A stretch of 64,000 nt of DNA from NCBI RefSeq assembly GCF_000422085.1, contig NC_021741.1:620001-684000 (forward strand). The letters are read 5' to 3'. The translations under genes and the position numbers were made by a program. The notes under the pieces are model-generated. The model was not told the DNA's origin, did no database searches, and worked only from the letters and a program-made list of their open reading frames with translations. Below are positions 1 to 11,944 of this stretch, piece after piece. Numbering within the stretch: the stretch's first letter is position 1; each line of letters begins with the position of its first letter. The stretch is from Serratia liquefaciens ATCC 27592 (GTDB lineage Bacteria; Pseudomonadota; Gammaproteobacteria; Enterobacterales; Enterobacteriaceae).

Positions 1-1201
1 TCACCACGCAGCCTAACGGTGACAAATTACCGTGCAGTACGGCAACGCCAGCTTCATTCCGCACCGGAATGGCCAGGGTATGGATGACTTCCGGGCGGCG
101 GCTTGGCCGGGTTTCCGCCAGCAGTTCCGCTTTGGTTTTGCCGGTGACGGTTAACGCGTTGAGATCGAGCAGTTTGGCAATCTCAAGCTCTACTGCCGGT
201 ACGCCACCCGCTTCCCAAAAATCAATCATGTCATGTTCACTGGCCGGATAGAGCGAGGCAACCAGCGGTACCTGGTGGCTCAACTCATCGAAGACGGACA
301 GCGGCAGATGGCCTAATTCCGCTTCGTAATGAATGGCTTGCAGATGCAGAATGGCATTGGTGGAGCCGCCGGTGGCCAGCAGGTAGATCACCGCATTGCG
401 GATCGACACGGCGGTGATAATTTGGCGGGCATTGACGCCATTCAATACCAGTTCCACCGCGGTGCGCCCGGTTTCGATAGCGCACTCGCGGCGTTCGGCC
501 GAAACCGCCGGCAGCGTGCTGCTGCCAGGGAGGCTCATACCCAGTACTTCACCGATGCAGCACATGGTGTTGGCGGTGCCGTACATAGTGCAGGAGCCCG
601 GGCCGGGTTCGGCGATATTTTCGATATGGGCAAATTCCGCCTCATCGATTTCGCCACGCATCTTCCAACCGATGGCCTCGGTGACGATGTTGCCGTCCCA
701 GTGTTTACCTTTATATTCAGCCGGGTACATCGGCCCGCCGTTAACCATGATGGCCGGAATATCCAGCCGCGCCGCCGCCATCAGCATGGCGGGGACAATT
801 TTGTCGCAGGAGCCAAGTAACACCATGCCGTCGAAACGATGGGCACGCATCATCACTTCGATGGAGGCGGTGATCACTTCACGAGCGGCCAGAATGTAGC
901 GCATGCCGAGATGCCCTTCGGCGATACCGTCACAGGGAGCGATAGTGCCGAATACCATGCCGACCCCACCGGCCTCTTCAATGCCCTGCAATACTTTGGC
1001 CGTCAGCTCATTCAGATTGGCGTGGCCGGCCGTCGCGTTGGTATAGCTGTTGACCACGGCGATCACCGGACGGCGCAGTTGCTCGTCACTGTGCCCCATG
1101 GATTTGTATAGCGCACGCTTCAGCGCGCCATCATCGCCTTCCAGAATGGGGTTGAAATGCGAGCCGCAACCGCCGCTGCTACAGGTTCCACATCCGCTCA
1201 T
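1..1201 (-). CDS. IlvD/Edd-family sugar-acid dehydratase, likely D-galactonate dehydratase (3' part outside window)
   Basis: Reading the minus strand from the ATG at 1201 gives an open frame of 400 codons running off the window start. It carries the hallmarks of the [Fe-S] dihydroxy-acid/phosphogluconate dehydratase family: APCDGIAEGH (Cys about 90), GSCDKIVP (Cys about 132) and PGPGSCTMYGTANTM (Cys about 204), the expected three cluster-ligating cysteines. Family members are 550-660 residues, so roughly a third is missing here. It starts 2 nt after the permease stop and closes an operon with KDGal kinase, KDPGal aldolase and a GntR regulator. By context it would convert D-galactonate (or a related aldonate) to 2-keto-3-deoxy-galactonate, the job done in E. 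coli by the unrelated DgoD. The N-terminus is unusually Cys-rich (Cys4, Cys7, Cys12). A dihydroxy-acid dehydratase for Ile/Val synthesis is less likely given the neighbours. Family assignment is firm; substrate is inferred. Confidence 0.85.
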   Translation of the reverse strand, partial: MSGCGTCSSGGCGSHFNPILEGDDGALKRALYKSMGHSDEQLRRPVIAVVNSYTNATAGHANLNELTAKVLQGIEEAGGVGMVFGTIAPCDGIAEGHLGMRYILAAREVITASIEVMMRAHRFDGMVLLGSCDKIVPAMLMAAARLDIPAIMVNGGPMYPAEYKGKHWDGNIVTEAIGWKMRGEIDEAEFAHIENIAEPGPGSCTMYGTANTMCCIGEVLGMSLPGSSTLPAVSAERRECAIETGRTAVELVLNGVNARQIITAVSIRNAVIYLLATGGSTNAILHLQAIHYEAELGHLPLSVFDELSHQVPLVASLYPASEHDMIDFWEAGGVPAVELEIAKLLDLNALTVTGKTKAELLAETRPSRRPEVIHTLAIPVRNEAGVAVLHGNLSPLGCVV

Positions 1202-1203
1202 AA

Positions 1204-2604
1204 TCAAGATCTCTCAGTGATATTTAAAGGATTGTCAGCGTCAGACTGAGCAATATGTTGGTGTTGCAAGTCATGGTTTTTTTTAGGGGAGACCAGTTTG
1301 GCCGGCAGCATGAAAATCAACGGGGCGCAGAGCAACAGGAAGCCCGCCAGAATGTACAGGCCGCTGTCGGTTTGTCCGGTTTGATCTTTCAGCCAGCCGA
1401 GCACCGTGGGGCCGAAGAAACCCGCGAGGTTGCCGACAGAATTCACCAGAGCAATACCGGCAGCGGCGGCGGTGCCGGAAAGCAGGGTGCCGGGCAGGCT
1501 GATGTAGGTAGGGATCAGCGCCAGGGTGCCGGACATTGCTACGCATATCCACGTCATCATCCAGAAGGTGGAGCCGCTGCAGTAAGCGCTCAACGTCAGG
1601 CCGATGCAGCCAATCACCGCCGGGATGGCGATATGCCAGCGACGTTCCTGCTTAAGATCGGAATGGCGACTGTTCCAGATCATAAAGACGGCGCCAAACA
1701 CGTAAGGCAACGCAGCCAGCAGGCCGATTTGGAAATCGTCGCTGATACCCGAAGTCTTGATAATGGAAGGTAACCAGAAACTGACGCCGTAATAACCGAC
1801 GTTGAAACTGAAAAAAATCAACGCCAACAGCCAGACATAGCGGTTAGCCAGCATCTCTTTCAGGCTATGGGCCGTTTTGCCATTTGCTGCGCGATCCCGG
1901 TTGGCGCGATCTTTGGCCAGATCGGTTTGCACGATCTGTTTTTCTTCGGCGGTGAGCCATTTGGCTTCAGCCACGTTGTTATCCAGGTAACGCAGCACCA
2001 CAAAGGCCAGCAAGAAAGAGGGAATGGCCTCGACCAGGAACAGCCACTGCCAGTTGTGTAAACCGCCGACATTTTCGAACAGTTTGAGGATCAAACCTGA
2101 AAGCGGGCTGCCGATAATCACCGACAGCGGTGTAACCAGAATGAACAGTCCCAGCGTGCGGGCGGAACGCCATGAAGGGAACCACAGCGTTAAATAGAAC
2201 ACGATGCCGGGGAAAAAGCCGGCCTCGGCCACGCCAAGCAGAAAACGCAATACATAGAAGGTGGTTGGCGTGGTGACAAACATCATGGCCGCGGACAGGA
2301 TCGCCCAGGTGGCCATGATGCGGGCAATCCAAAAGCGCGGCCCGAAGCGTTGCATCAGCAGGTTGCTTGGCAGCTCAAAAATAAAATAGCCGATGAAGAA
2401 AATACCGGCACCGAGACCATAGACGGTATCGCTGAAGCTCAGGGCGTCTTGCATATGCAGCTTGGCGAACCCGACGTTAACGCGGTCCAGATAGGCGAAG
2501 AAATAGCACAAAATCAGGAAAGGGATCAGACGGCGAGTAATTTTACCGTACACCCGCGTTTCAGCGGCCTGTTCCGCCGTTGGATTTTCCGTGGTCAGCT
2601 TCAT
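1204..2604 (-). CDS. MFS permease, anion:cation symporter family, probable galactonate transporter
   Basis: 466-residue polytopic inner-membrane protein with about 12 hydrophobic segments and the N-terminal signature YLDRVNVGFAK typical of the ACS family of the major facilitator superfamily (phthalate, glucarate, galactonate and tartrate carriers). A hydrophilic central loop falls near residues 210-255. It lies 104 nt downstream of the aldolase gene and 2 nt upstream of the dehydratase, so it is almost certainly cotranscribed with them and imports the aldonate they degrade. It occupies the role of DgoT in the E. coli operon, but orthology to DgoT rather than to a tartrate- or L-rhamnonate-type carrier cannot be settled by eye, so no symbol is given. 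The ATG at 2604 is preceded by a purine-rich GAGGAAA ribosome-binding site. Confidence 0.85.
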   Translation of the reverse strand: MKLTTENPTAEQAAETRVYGKITRRLIPFLILCYFFAYLDRVNVGFAKLHMQDALSFSDTVYGLGAGIFFIGYFIFELPSNLLMQRFGPRFWIARIMATWAILSAAMMFVTTPTTFYVLRFLLGVAEAGFFPGIVFYLTLWFPSWRSARTLGLFILVTPLSVIIGSPLSGLILKLFENVGGLHNWQWLFLVEAIPSFLLAFVVLRYLDNNVAEAKWLTAEEKQIVQTDLAKDRANRDRAANGKTAHSLKEMLANRYVWLLALIFFSFNVGYYGVSFWLPSIIKTSGISDDFQIGLLAALPYVFGAVFMIWNSRHSDLKQERRWHIAIPAVIGCIGLTLSAYCSGSTFWMMTWICVAMSGTLALIPTYISLPGTLLSGTAAAAGIALVNSVGNLAGFFGPTVLGWLKDQTGQTDSGLYILAGFLLLCAPLIFMLPAKLVSPKKNHDLQHQHIAQSDADNPLNITERS

Positions 2605-2708
2605 GATGGTTTCCTCTGATTTATTTTTATTAGCCGGGTTACACCGGCGTATTCAAGGAGCGATCGGCAGCCTTGGGCTGCGGCAGTACGGTACTGAGGC
2701 GTGAGGTG

Positions 2709-3356
2709 TTACCCCACCGATTGACGCCAGGCGGCCTGATAGGCCAGCGCGCGTTGACGTAATGCCGCCAGGCTGATGCCGGGTTGATAGAGTCCGCCTC
2801 CCAGCCCAAACCCGTTGCTGCCCGCCTGGATATAGGCGCGCATCTGCAGGGGATCCGGTTGGATCCCTCCTACCGGCAAGCAAACCAGTCTTTGGGGAAG
2901 CACGACACGCAGCGCCTTGGTTACCGCTGGGGTAATACTTTCTGCCGGGAACAGCTTCAATCCGCTGGCTCCGGCGGCAAGGGCGCAGAAGGCTTCGGAA
3001 GGGGTGGCCACGGCGGGCATGCTGATCAGATTTAAATAACGGGAATGGCCGATCACTGCAGCGTCGGTATTGGGAGAAATAATCAGTTGTCCCCCGGCTT
3101 TGGCCACCTCTTCAACCTGCTGGACGTTCAGGACGGTGCCAGCGCCGACAAAACCCCTGTCGCCGACGGTTTTCCTGATCACGCGAATAGAGTCGTACGG
3201 GGTGGGGCTATTAAGCGGTACCTCCAGAAAGCGGAAGCCGCAGTCCAGCAGAATTTCGGCGACGGGCTCAGCCTCCTCAGGCGTGATGCCACGCAAAATA
3301 GCGACCAGGGGGAGCGGCTGTTGCTGCCACTGTTGGAGGAAGATTTCTGGGCTCAT
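2709..3356 (-). CDS. dgoA: 2-dehydro-3-deoxy-6-phosphogalactonate aldolase
   Basis: 215-residue class I aldolase of the KDPG/KDPGal family (usual length 205-215). It splits 2-keto-3-deoxy-6-phosphogalactonate into pyruvate and glyceraldehyde-3-phosphate. Visible motifs: ILRGITPEEA near residue 20 (phosphate/substrate contact), FLEVPLNSP around 43-51 with the catalytic Glu45, GAGTVL at 71-76, and SGLKLFPAE with the Schiff-base lysine at about 134. It overlaps the dgoK stop by 4 nt (ATG at 3356, dgoK stop ending at 3353), indicating translational coupling. KDPG aldolase (Eda) is the alternative, but the FLEVPLNSP form and the kinase partner favour KDPGal. Downstream, a small GC hairpin (about 2667-2681) precedes the permease and could set relative expression. 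Confidence 0.92.
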   Translation of the reverse strand: MSPEIFLQQWQQQPLPLVAILRGITPEEAEPVAEILLDCGFRFLEVPLNSPTPYDSIRVIRKTVGDRGFVGAGTVLNVQQVEEVAKAGGQLIISPNTDAAVIGHSRYLNLISMPAVATPSEAFCALAAGASGLKLFPAESITPAVTKALRVVLPQRLVCLPVGGIQPDPLQMRAYIQAGSNGFGLGGGLYQPGISLAALRQRALAYQAAWRQSVG

Positions 3357-4255
3357 TGGGCGGTTCCTTGTAGTAGGGGATACAGTTGACTTAATCCGTT
3401 GATAAAGCAGCTATCGCCATCCGTGGCGCGCAATGACAGGCCCAAGGGTTCCGCCGCCATTTGGTAGCGCGCAACCAGCGGGGGGCTGGCGACAACCCAG
3501 ATGGGCTGGTGCGCGGGCAACGCCTGAAGCTCATTACCGATCAACAAGCCGGAAAGGTAGCTGTGTATATTTTCCGCTGCGATTTCACCGCTGAGGCGGC
3601 GGGTACGTGCCGAGAAAATCAGGTGGCTGAGGGGGGCACCGCTGCGTGCCGTATCGGCCCCGAGGATGAACGCCTGCGCGTCCTCCTGTTGTTCCGGCAG
3701 GGCGTTGCCCAAAATGGAGTGCCGGCTGAGCAACGAGAACAGTTCGCCGGTCATAAAGGTTGAGAAGTGGCCGATTTCTCCCTGATTCAACTGAACATGC
3801 TTGCTGTGGGTTCCGGGTAAAATTGCCAGGCATTGCGCCGCTGGATGTCGTCTGGCCAAACCGAGCAGCTGCACTTCTTCTCCTCGCATCACTTCGGGCT
3901 GCTGAGCCAGCCCCAGCCCCTGAACGCCGGGAATGATCCACGCTGGGCTACCCCAGTCAGTGGTGAATTTCATGGCCCCAGCCGCCAAATTTTTCAGGCC
4001 GCACGGCTGGGTTATGTAGGCAACCTCATGCCACCCCTGTTGTGATCCCACCATGCCGGCCATGACCACCGGCAAAGCGCCATGTTCGACTAACCAGGGC
4101 TGCAATAAGGTATGCAGGGTGTCGGCAAACCGGTTTTTTTCCACGGCCAGCAACCCGCAGGGATGGCTGAGGTTACTTAGGCATTGCTCCCCACACATTA
4201 AAAAAGCGCGGAAGTTAGTGGTGCCCCAATCGATACCAATCCAGTTGTTATTCAT
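3353..4255 (-). CDS. dgoK: 2-dehydro-3-deoxygalactonokinase
   Basis: 300 residues; E. coli DgoK is about 292. The N-terminus shows the sugar-kinase/actin-fold phosphate motif IDWGTTNFRAFL (residues about 8-19), and the middle carries the family motifs GMVGSQQGW and LPGTHSKHV. It phosphorylates 2-keto-3-deoxy-galactonate with ATP, producing the substrate for the overlapping aldolase gene. It is the first structural gene after dgoR, with a 100-nt gap that contains a near-perfect GntR-type palindrome. The ATG at 4255 gives the family-typical N-terminus directly before the kinase motif, so the start is secure. Confidence 0.93.
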   Translation of the reverse strand: MNNNWIGIDWGTTNFRAFLMCGEQCLSNLSHPCGLLAVEKNRFADTLHTLLQPWLVEHGALPVVMAGMVGSQQGWHEVAYITQPCGLKNLAAGAMKFTTDWGSPAWIIPGVQGLGLAQQPEVMRGEEVQLLGLARRHPAAQCLAILPGTHSKHVQLNQGEIGHFSTFMTGELFSLLSRHSILGNALPEQQEDAQAFILGADTARSGAPLSHLIFSARTRRLSGEIAAENIHSYLSGLLIGNELQALPAHQPIWVVASPPLVARYQMAAEPLGLSLRATDGDSCFINGLSQLYPLLQGTAQ

Positions 4256-4278
4256 TCAAGTAATACAAACCATTAAGT

Positions 4279-4291
4279 CTTGTCATACAAG
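4279..4291. promoter_or_regulatory. Putative DgoR operator palindrome
   Basis: CTTGTCATACAAG, a perfect 5-3-5 palindrome in the dgoR-dgoK gap, 24 bp upstream of the dgoK start. From memory, E. coli DgoR recognises TTGTA(G/C)TACA(A/T), which this resembles (TTGT...ACAA core). A further half-site, ATACAAAC, lies at 4263-4270. The palindrome is visible; its assignment to DgoR is inference. Confidence 0.5.
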
Positions 4292-4355
4292 AATGCTAGA
4301 GCGAAAATTGCTCAGGATCTGTGAGGGCGATCGAAATTACAGCAAAGAGGGATTT

Positions 4356-5087
4356 TTAGAGGATGTGGGCGAACATTTCCGGTTGCTGCTGCCAGTGATT
4401 CTTTTTGGCCGCATTGAGCAGAATGACACGCATACGCTGGCGTGCAGTTTCTACCTGTTTGAAGCGAATGGCCTCCAGCAATTGTTGGTGCTCTTCAACC
4501 GCACTTTTGGTCAGCCGGATATCTTCTTCCAGCGTTTGCTGGAAAGAGAGCGCCATAGCCGCGGAAAGTGCGCTGCCCAATGAATGCAAAAAAGGATTGT
4601 GGCTGGCGCCCAGCAAGGCAAGGTGAAATGCCATATCGCCCTGCTCGAAGAGTTGGCGACTGGCCTGCTGTTGCCCTTGTGACATGAGTTTGCAAGCATC
4701 TTCCAGCGCGGCCAGGTCATGACCGGTGGCGTTAACGGCCGCTAATGCCGCGATATTCGGTTCAAAGATCAGACGGGTGACCATCAATTGTTCGACCAGT
4801 TGTTGGTCGAGACTGCCTTCCGCCAACCAGCTCAGTACGTCAGGATCCAAAAAGCTCCATTGCTCGCGGGCATTGACGGTACTGCGCTTCTTGGCCTGAA
4901 TGGAGACCAACCCTTTCGCCGCCAGCACCTGCAACGCGTTACGTACCGAAGTGCGTGAAACCGAATACTGCAAGGCCAATTCATTCTCCCCCGGCAGCGA
5001 CAGCCCAGGCGGCAGATCGCCACTGATGATGCGGCGGGCCAAATCTTGCGTCAGGGTTTCCGATATGGTGGTTTGCGCGGTTTTCAT
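4356..5087 (-). CDS. dgoR: GntR/FadR-family transcriptional regulator of galactonate catabolism
   Basis: 243 residues, slightly longer than E. coli DgoR (229). An N-terminal winged helix-turn-helix (residues about 10-75, containing YSVSRTSVRNALQVLAAKG) is followed by an all-helical FCD ligand-binding domain with the acidic/His positions expected for metal-assisted effector binding. Such proteins are repressors released by a pathway sugar acid. It is encoded first, in the same direction as dgoK-dgoA-permease-dehydratase, as in the E. coli dgo operon, so it probably represses its own operon. The ATG at 5087 opens the standard N-terminus. The symbol rests on context plus domain type. Confidence 0.8.
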   Translation of the reverse strand: MKTAQTTISETLTQDLARRIISGDLPPGLSLPGENELALQYSVSRTSVRNALQVLAAKGLVSIQAKKRSTVNAREQWSFLDPDVLSWLAEGSLDQQLVEQLMVTRLIFEPNIAALAAVNATGHDLAALEDACKLMSQGQQQASRQLFEQGDMAFHLALLGASHNPFLHSLGSALSAAMALSFQQTLEEDIRLTKSAVEEHQQLLEAIRFKQVETARQRMRVILLNAAKKNHWQQQPEMFAHIL

Positions 5088-5191
5088 CCGTGGTTCTCAG
5101 GTAATTAAAGCGGCAGTTGCGCCCTATACTAAGCTAAGCGGCGTGCTGGTGGTACCTGTGCCGGTTTGAATGAAGAAAACGAGCGTTTTTT

Positions 5192-5221
5192 CATGCAAAT
5201 TTCACCGGTTCAAATTGCATG
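5192..5221. promoter_or_regulatory. Inverted repeat upstream of dgoR
   Basis: CATGCAAATTT and AAATTGCATG form an imperfect inverted repeat around a 9-bp centre, about 105-135 bp upstream of the dgoR start. It could be an operator or a protein-binding dyad. The rest of the 433-bp dgoR-dapB gap shows no gene: it holds this dyad, an AT-rich stretch around 5255-5330 and an ERIC element. Confidence 0.3.
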
Positions 5222-5369
5222 TTTATGTACAATCGTCAATGGGCGTTGATCGGCCTGATTGTTAACCCATTGACAGCATTACTGATGAAAAGTGGGGGAT
5301 ATCATAATTTTCTAATTATGAAATGAATCCTCTGGCGATGATAGGACGAGGCAGTTACCCTGAACCGAT

Positions 5370-6342
<973 letters not shown>

Positions 6343-6396
6343 TTGATTTGTATGCCATCGTGATGTGGCTGTATTAATCATAGTGCTATGATTAAC

Positions 6397-6425
6397 GGAC
6401 AATAATTTTATTGTCCTTTTTTTTA
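6397..6425 (+). terminator. Rho-independent terminator of dapB
   Basis: GGACAATAA and TTATTGTCC pair around a very short loop, followed directly by eight Ts (6417-6424). It lies 55 nt after the dapB stop. The remaining dapB-carA gap (to 6812) is AT-rich promoter region. Confidence 0.85.
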
Positions 6426-6764
6426 ACATGATAAATATGTGTTTGAGGTTGTTTTTATTGGTTGATTGCTATTTTTGGTGGTTAACTTTTAATTTATGAT
6501 GCTTTTTCCCCCTCCAACGTATCTCACGCCTGGAAAAGCGCCCTGGGAATTGTGATTTTCTGTCTTTAGAGCTCGCAACCGTTTACTCACCCGAGTTTAG
6601 GCGTGTTTTTATGGCTACTGACCCCATTAAACGCCGAGAAGTGCAAAAATAAGAGAAAAAATGGCGCTTTGGGTAGACAAGCGGAGCACTCATCATTAAA
6701 ATGCGCCCAATTTGCCAAAAATTGACCTTGAGGGCGGTTTTTGCATTGATTTAGATCGTGATAT

Positions 6765-6801
6765 CTGAATTAATATGCAAATATTGTGATTGATTATTCC
6801 T
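6765..6801 (+). promoter_or_regulatory. Tandem ARG boxes of the carAB promoter
   Basis: Two adjacent 18-bp ArgR-type boxes: CTGAATTAATATGCAAAT (6765-6782) and TGTGATTGATTATTCCT (6785-6801), about 3 bp apart, ending 12 nt before the carA start. They match, from memory, the paired ARG boxes overlapping the arginine-sensitive P2 promoter of E. coli carAB almost base for base, so arginine repression by ArgR is expected here. The upstream pyrimidine/purine-controlled P1 promoter should lie within about 6400-6720 but was not resolved. Confidence 0.75.
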
Positions 6802-6812
6802 TGGAGGGTGTT

Positions 6813-7961
6813 TTGATTAAGTCAGCGCTATTGGTTCTCGAAGACGGAACCCAATTCCACGGTCGGGCCATCGGGGCAGAGGGTACGGCAGTGGGGGAAG
6901 TGGTCTTCAATACGTCGATGACCGGTTATCAAGAAATCCTCACTGATCCTTCCTACTCCCGCCAGATCGTTACTCTTACTTATCCTCATATCGGCAATGT
7001 CGGCACCAATGCTTCCGACGAAGAATCCTCCGCTGTACACGCCCAAGGCCTCGTCATTCGCGACCTCCCACTGATTGCCAGCAACTACCGCAACGAAGAA
7101 GGCCTGTCTGACTACCTGAAGCGTCACAACATCGTGGCGATTGCCGATATCGATACCCGCAAGCTGACCCGCCTGCTGCGCGAGAAAGGGGCACAGAACG
7201 GCTGCATCATCGCCGCCGACACGCCGGATGCCGCCTTGGCGTTAGCGAAGGCCAAAGCCTTCCCGGGCCTGAAAGGCATGGATCTGGCGAAAGAAGTTAC
7301 CACCCAGGAAGCCTACAGCTGGCAGCAGGGCAGTTGGACGCTTGAAGGCGACCTGCCGGAAGCCAAACCGGCCTCTGAGCTGCCGTTCCACGTGGTGGCC
7401 TATGACTACGGCGCCAAGCGCAACATTCTGCGTATGCTGGTGGATCGCGGCTGCCGCCTGACGGTGGTGCCGGCACAGACCCCGGCGGATGAAGTCTTGA
7501 AGATGGATCCGGACGGTATTTTCCTGTCCAACGGCCCGGGTGACCCGGAGCCATGCGATTACGCCATCGCCGCCATCAAGCAGTTCCTGACAACCGATAT
7601 CCCGGTGTTTGGCATCTGCCTCGGCCATCAGTTGCTGGCTCTGGCCAGCGGTGCAAAAACCGTGAAGATGAAGCTTGGCCACCACGGCGGCAACCACCCG
7701 GTAAAAGATCTGGATAACGACTGCGTCATGATCACCGCGCAGAACCATGGTTTTGCGGTAGACGAAAACAACCTGCCGGCCGAACTGCGCGTCACGCACA
7801 AATCCTTGTTTGACCACACGGTGCAGGGCATTCACCGCACCGATAAAGCAGCGTTCAGCTTCCAGGGCCACCCTGAAGCCAGCCCGGGCCCACACGACGC
7901 CGCGCCGCTGTTCGATCACTTTATCGAACTGATTAAGACTTACCGTTCTAACGCCAAATAA
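6813..7961 (+). CDS. carA: Carbamoyl-phosphate synthase small (glutaminase) subunit
   Basis: 382 residues from a TTG start at 6813, the same length and the same rare start codon as E. coli carA; the ribosome-binding site TTGGAGG lies 5 nt upstream. It hydrolyses glutamine and passes ammonia through a tunnel to CarB, supplying carbamoyl phosphate for arginine and pyrimidine synthesis. The class I glutamine amidotransferase domain occupies the C-terminal half, with nucleophile motif [10 protein letters not shown] (Cys269 equivalent) and the His/Glu pair in [14 protein letters not shown] longer frame beginning at 6786 would read through the ARG boxes and is rejected. It is cotranscribed with carB, 16 nt downstream. 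Confidence 0.97.
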   Translation: MIKSALLVLEDGTQFHGRAIGAEGTAVGEVVFNTSMTGYQEILTDPSYSRQIVTLTYPHIGNVGTNASDEESSAVHAQGLVIRDLPLIASNYRNEEGLSDYLKRHNIVAIADIDTRKLTRLLREKGAQNGCIIAADTPDAALALAKAKAFPGLKGMDLAKEVTTQEAYSWQQGSWTLEGDLPEAKPASELPFHVVAYDYGAKRNILRMLVDRGCRLTVVPAQTPADEVLKMDPDGIFLSNGPGDPEPCDYAIAAIKQFLTTDIPVFGICLGHQLLALASGAKTVKMKLGHHGGNHPVKDLDNDCVMITAQNHGFAVDENNLPAELRVTHKSLFDHTVQGIHRTDKAAFSFQGHPEASPGPHDAAPLFDHFIELIKTYRSNAK

Positions 7962-7977
7962 TCAGGAGCAGTAAAAA

Positions 7978-11202
<3,225 letters not shown>

Positions 11203-11224
11203 TTCGATGATGCCGTAAAAGCCA

Positions 11225-11260
11225 GGGCGCTGCAGTTCATTGCAGCGCCCTTATTTTTTT
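11225..11260 (+). terminator. Rho-independent terminator of carAB
   Basis: GGGCGCTGCA and TGCAGCGCCC form a 10-bp perfect stem with a 6-nt loop, followed by TTATTTTTTT. It lies 23 nt after the carB stop. Confidence 0.92.
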
Positions 11261-11386
11261 AACTTGTTCAGTGAATTTGTTGTCGTGAATTAGAAATTTC
11301 CGCTATCAATCATTCAGCAAACTGTCACCCTGTGTGATTGGTATATGCTTGATGTATTGGCATGGAACGAAGGAACGACGACAACA

Positions 11387-11944
11387 ATGATTCTGATTAT
11401 TTACGCCCATCCCTATCCCCGGCATTCGCATGCCAATCACCGCCTGCTGCAGGCCGTGAAGGATATTCCCGAGGTGGAGGTACGCTCGCTGTATGAGCTG
11501 TACCCCGACTTCAATATCGATATCAATGCCGAACAGCGGGCACTGGAGCGCGCCGATCTGGTGGTGCTGCAACATCCGATGCAATGGTACAGCCAACCAC
11601 CGCTGCTGAAATTGTGGATCGATAAGGTGCTGGAGCACGGCTGGGCCTATGGTCATGAAGGCAATGCCCTGGTGGGCAAAGATGTGCTGTGGGCAGTGAC
11701 CAGCGGTGGCGATGAACACCATTTCGAGCTGGGCGATTACCCGAACTTCGCGGCTCTCGGGCAGCCGCTGCAAGCGACGGCGCTGTACTGCGGTATGCAT
11801 TGGCAACCGTATTTTGCCGTGCATAACACCTTTACCTGCAATGAACCGGCGCTGATTGCGGCAGGGGAAGCCTACCGTCAACGGCTGGTAGCCTATCTGA
11901 TGGAACACGGTGAACCCGCCGAGCAGGGAGTTGAGCATGGATAA
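11387..11944 (+). CDS. kefF: KefC-activating quinone oxidoreductase
   Basis: 185 residues of flavodoxin-like fold (E. coli KefF about 176). The FMN-binding start [16 protein letters not shown] and the segment [20 protein letters not shown] are diagnostic of the KefF/MdaB/NQO family. It is the cytosolic ancillary subunit that KefC needs for full activity and also has quinone reductase activity. The ATG at 11387 is chosen because the frame extension up to 11345 adds nothing conserved. It overlaps kefC by 8 nt, so the two are translationally coupled. Confidence 0.92.
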   Translation: MILIIYAHPYPRHSHANHRLLQAVKDIPEVEVRSLYELYPDFNIDINAEQRALERADLVVLQHPMQWYSQPPLLKLWIDKVLEHGWAYGHEGNALVGKDVLWAVTSGGDEHHFELGDYPNFAALGQPLQATALYCGMHWQPYFAVHNTFTCNEPALIAAGEAYRQRLVAYLMEHGEPAEQGVEHG

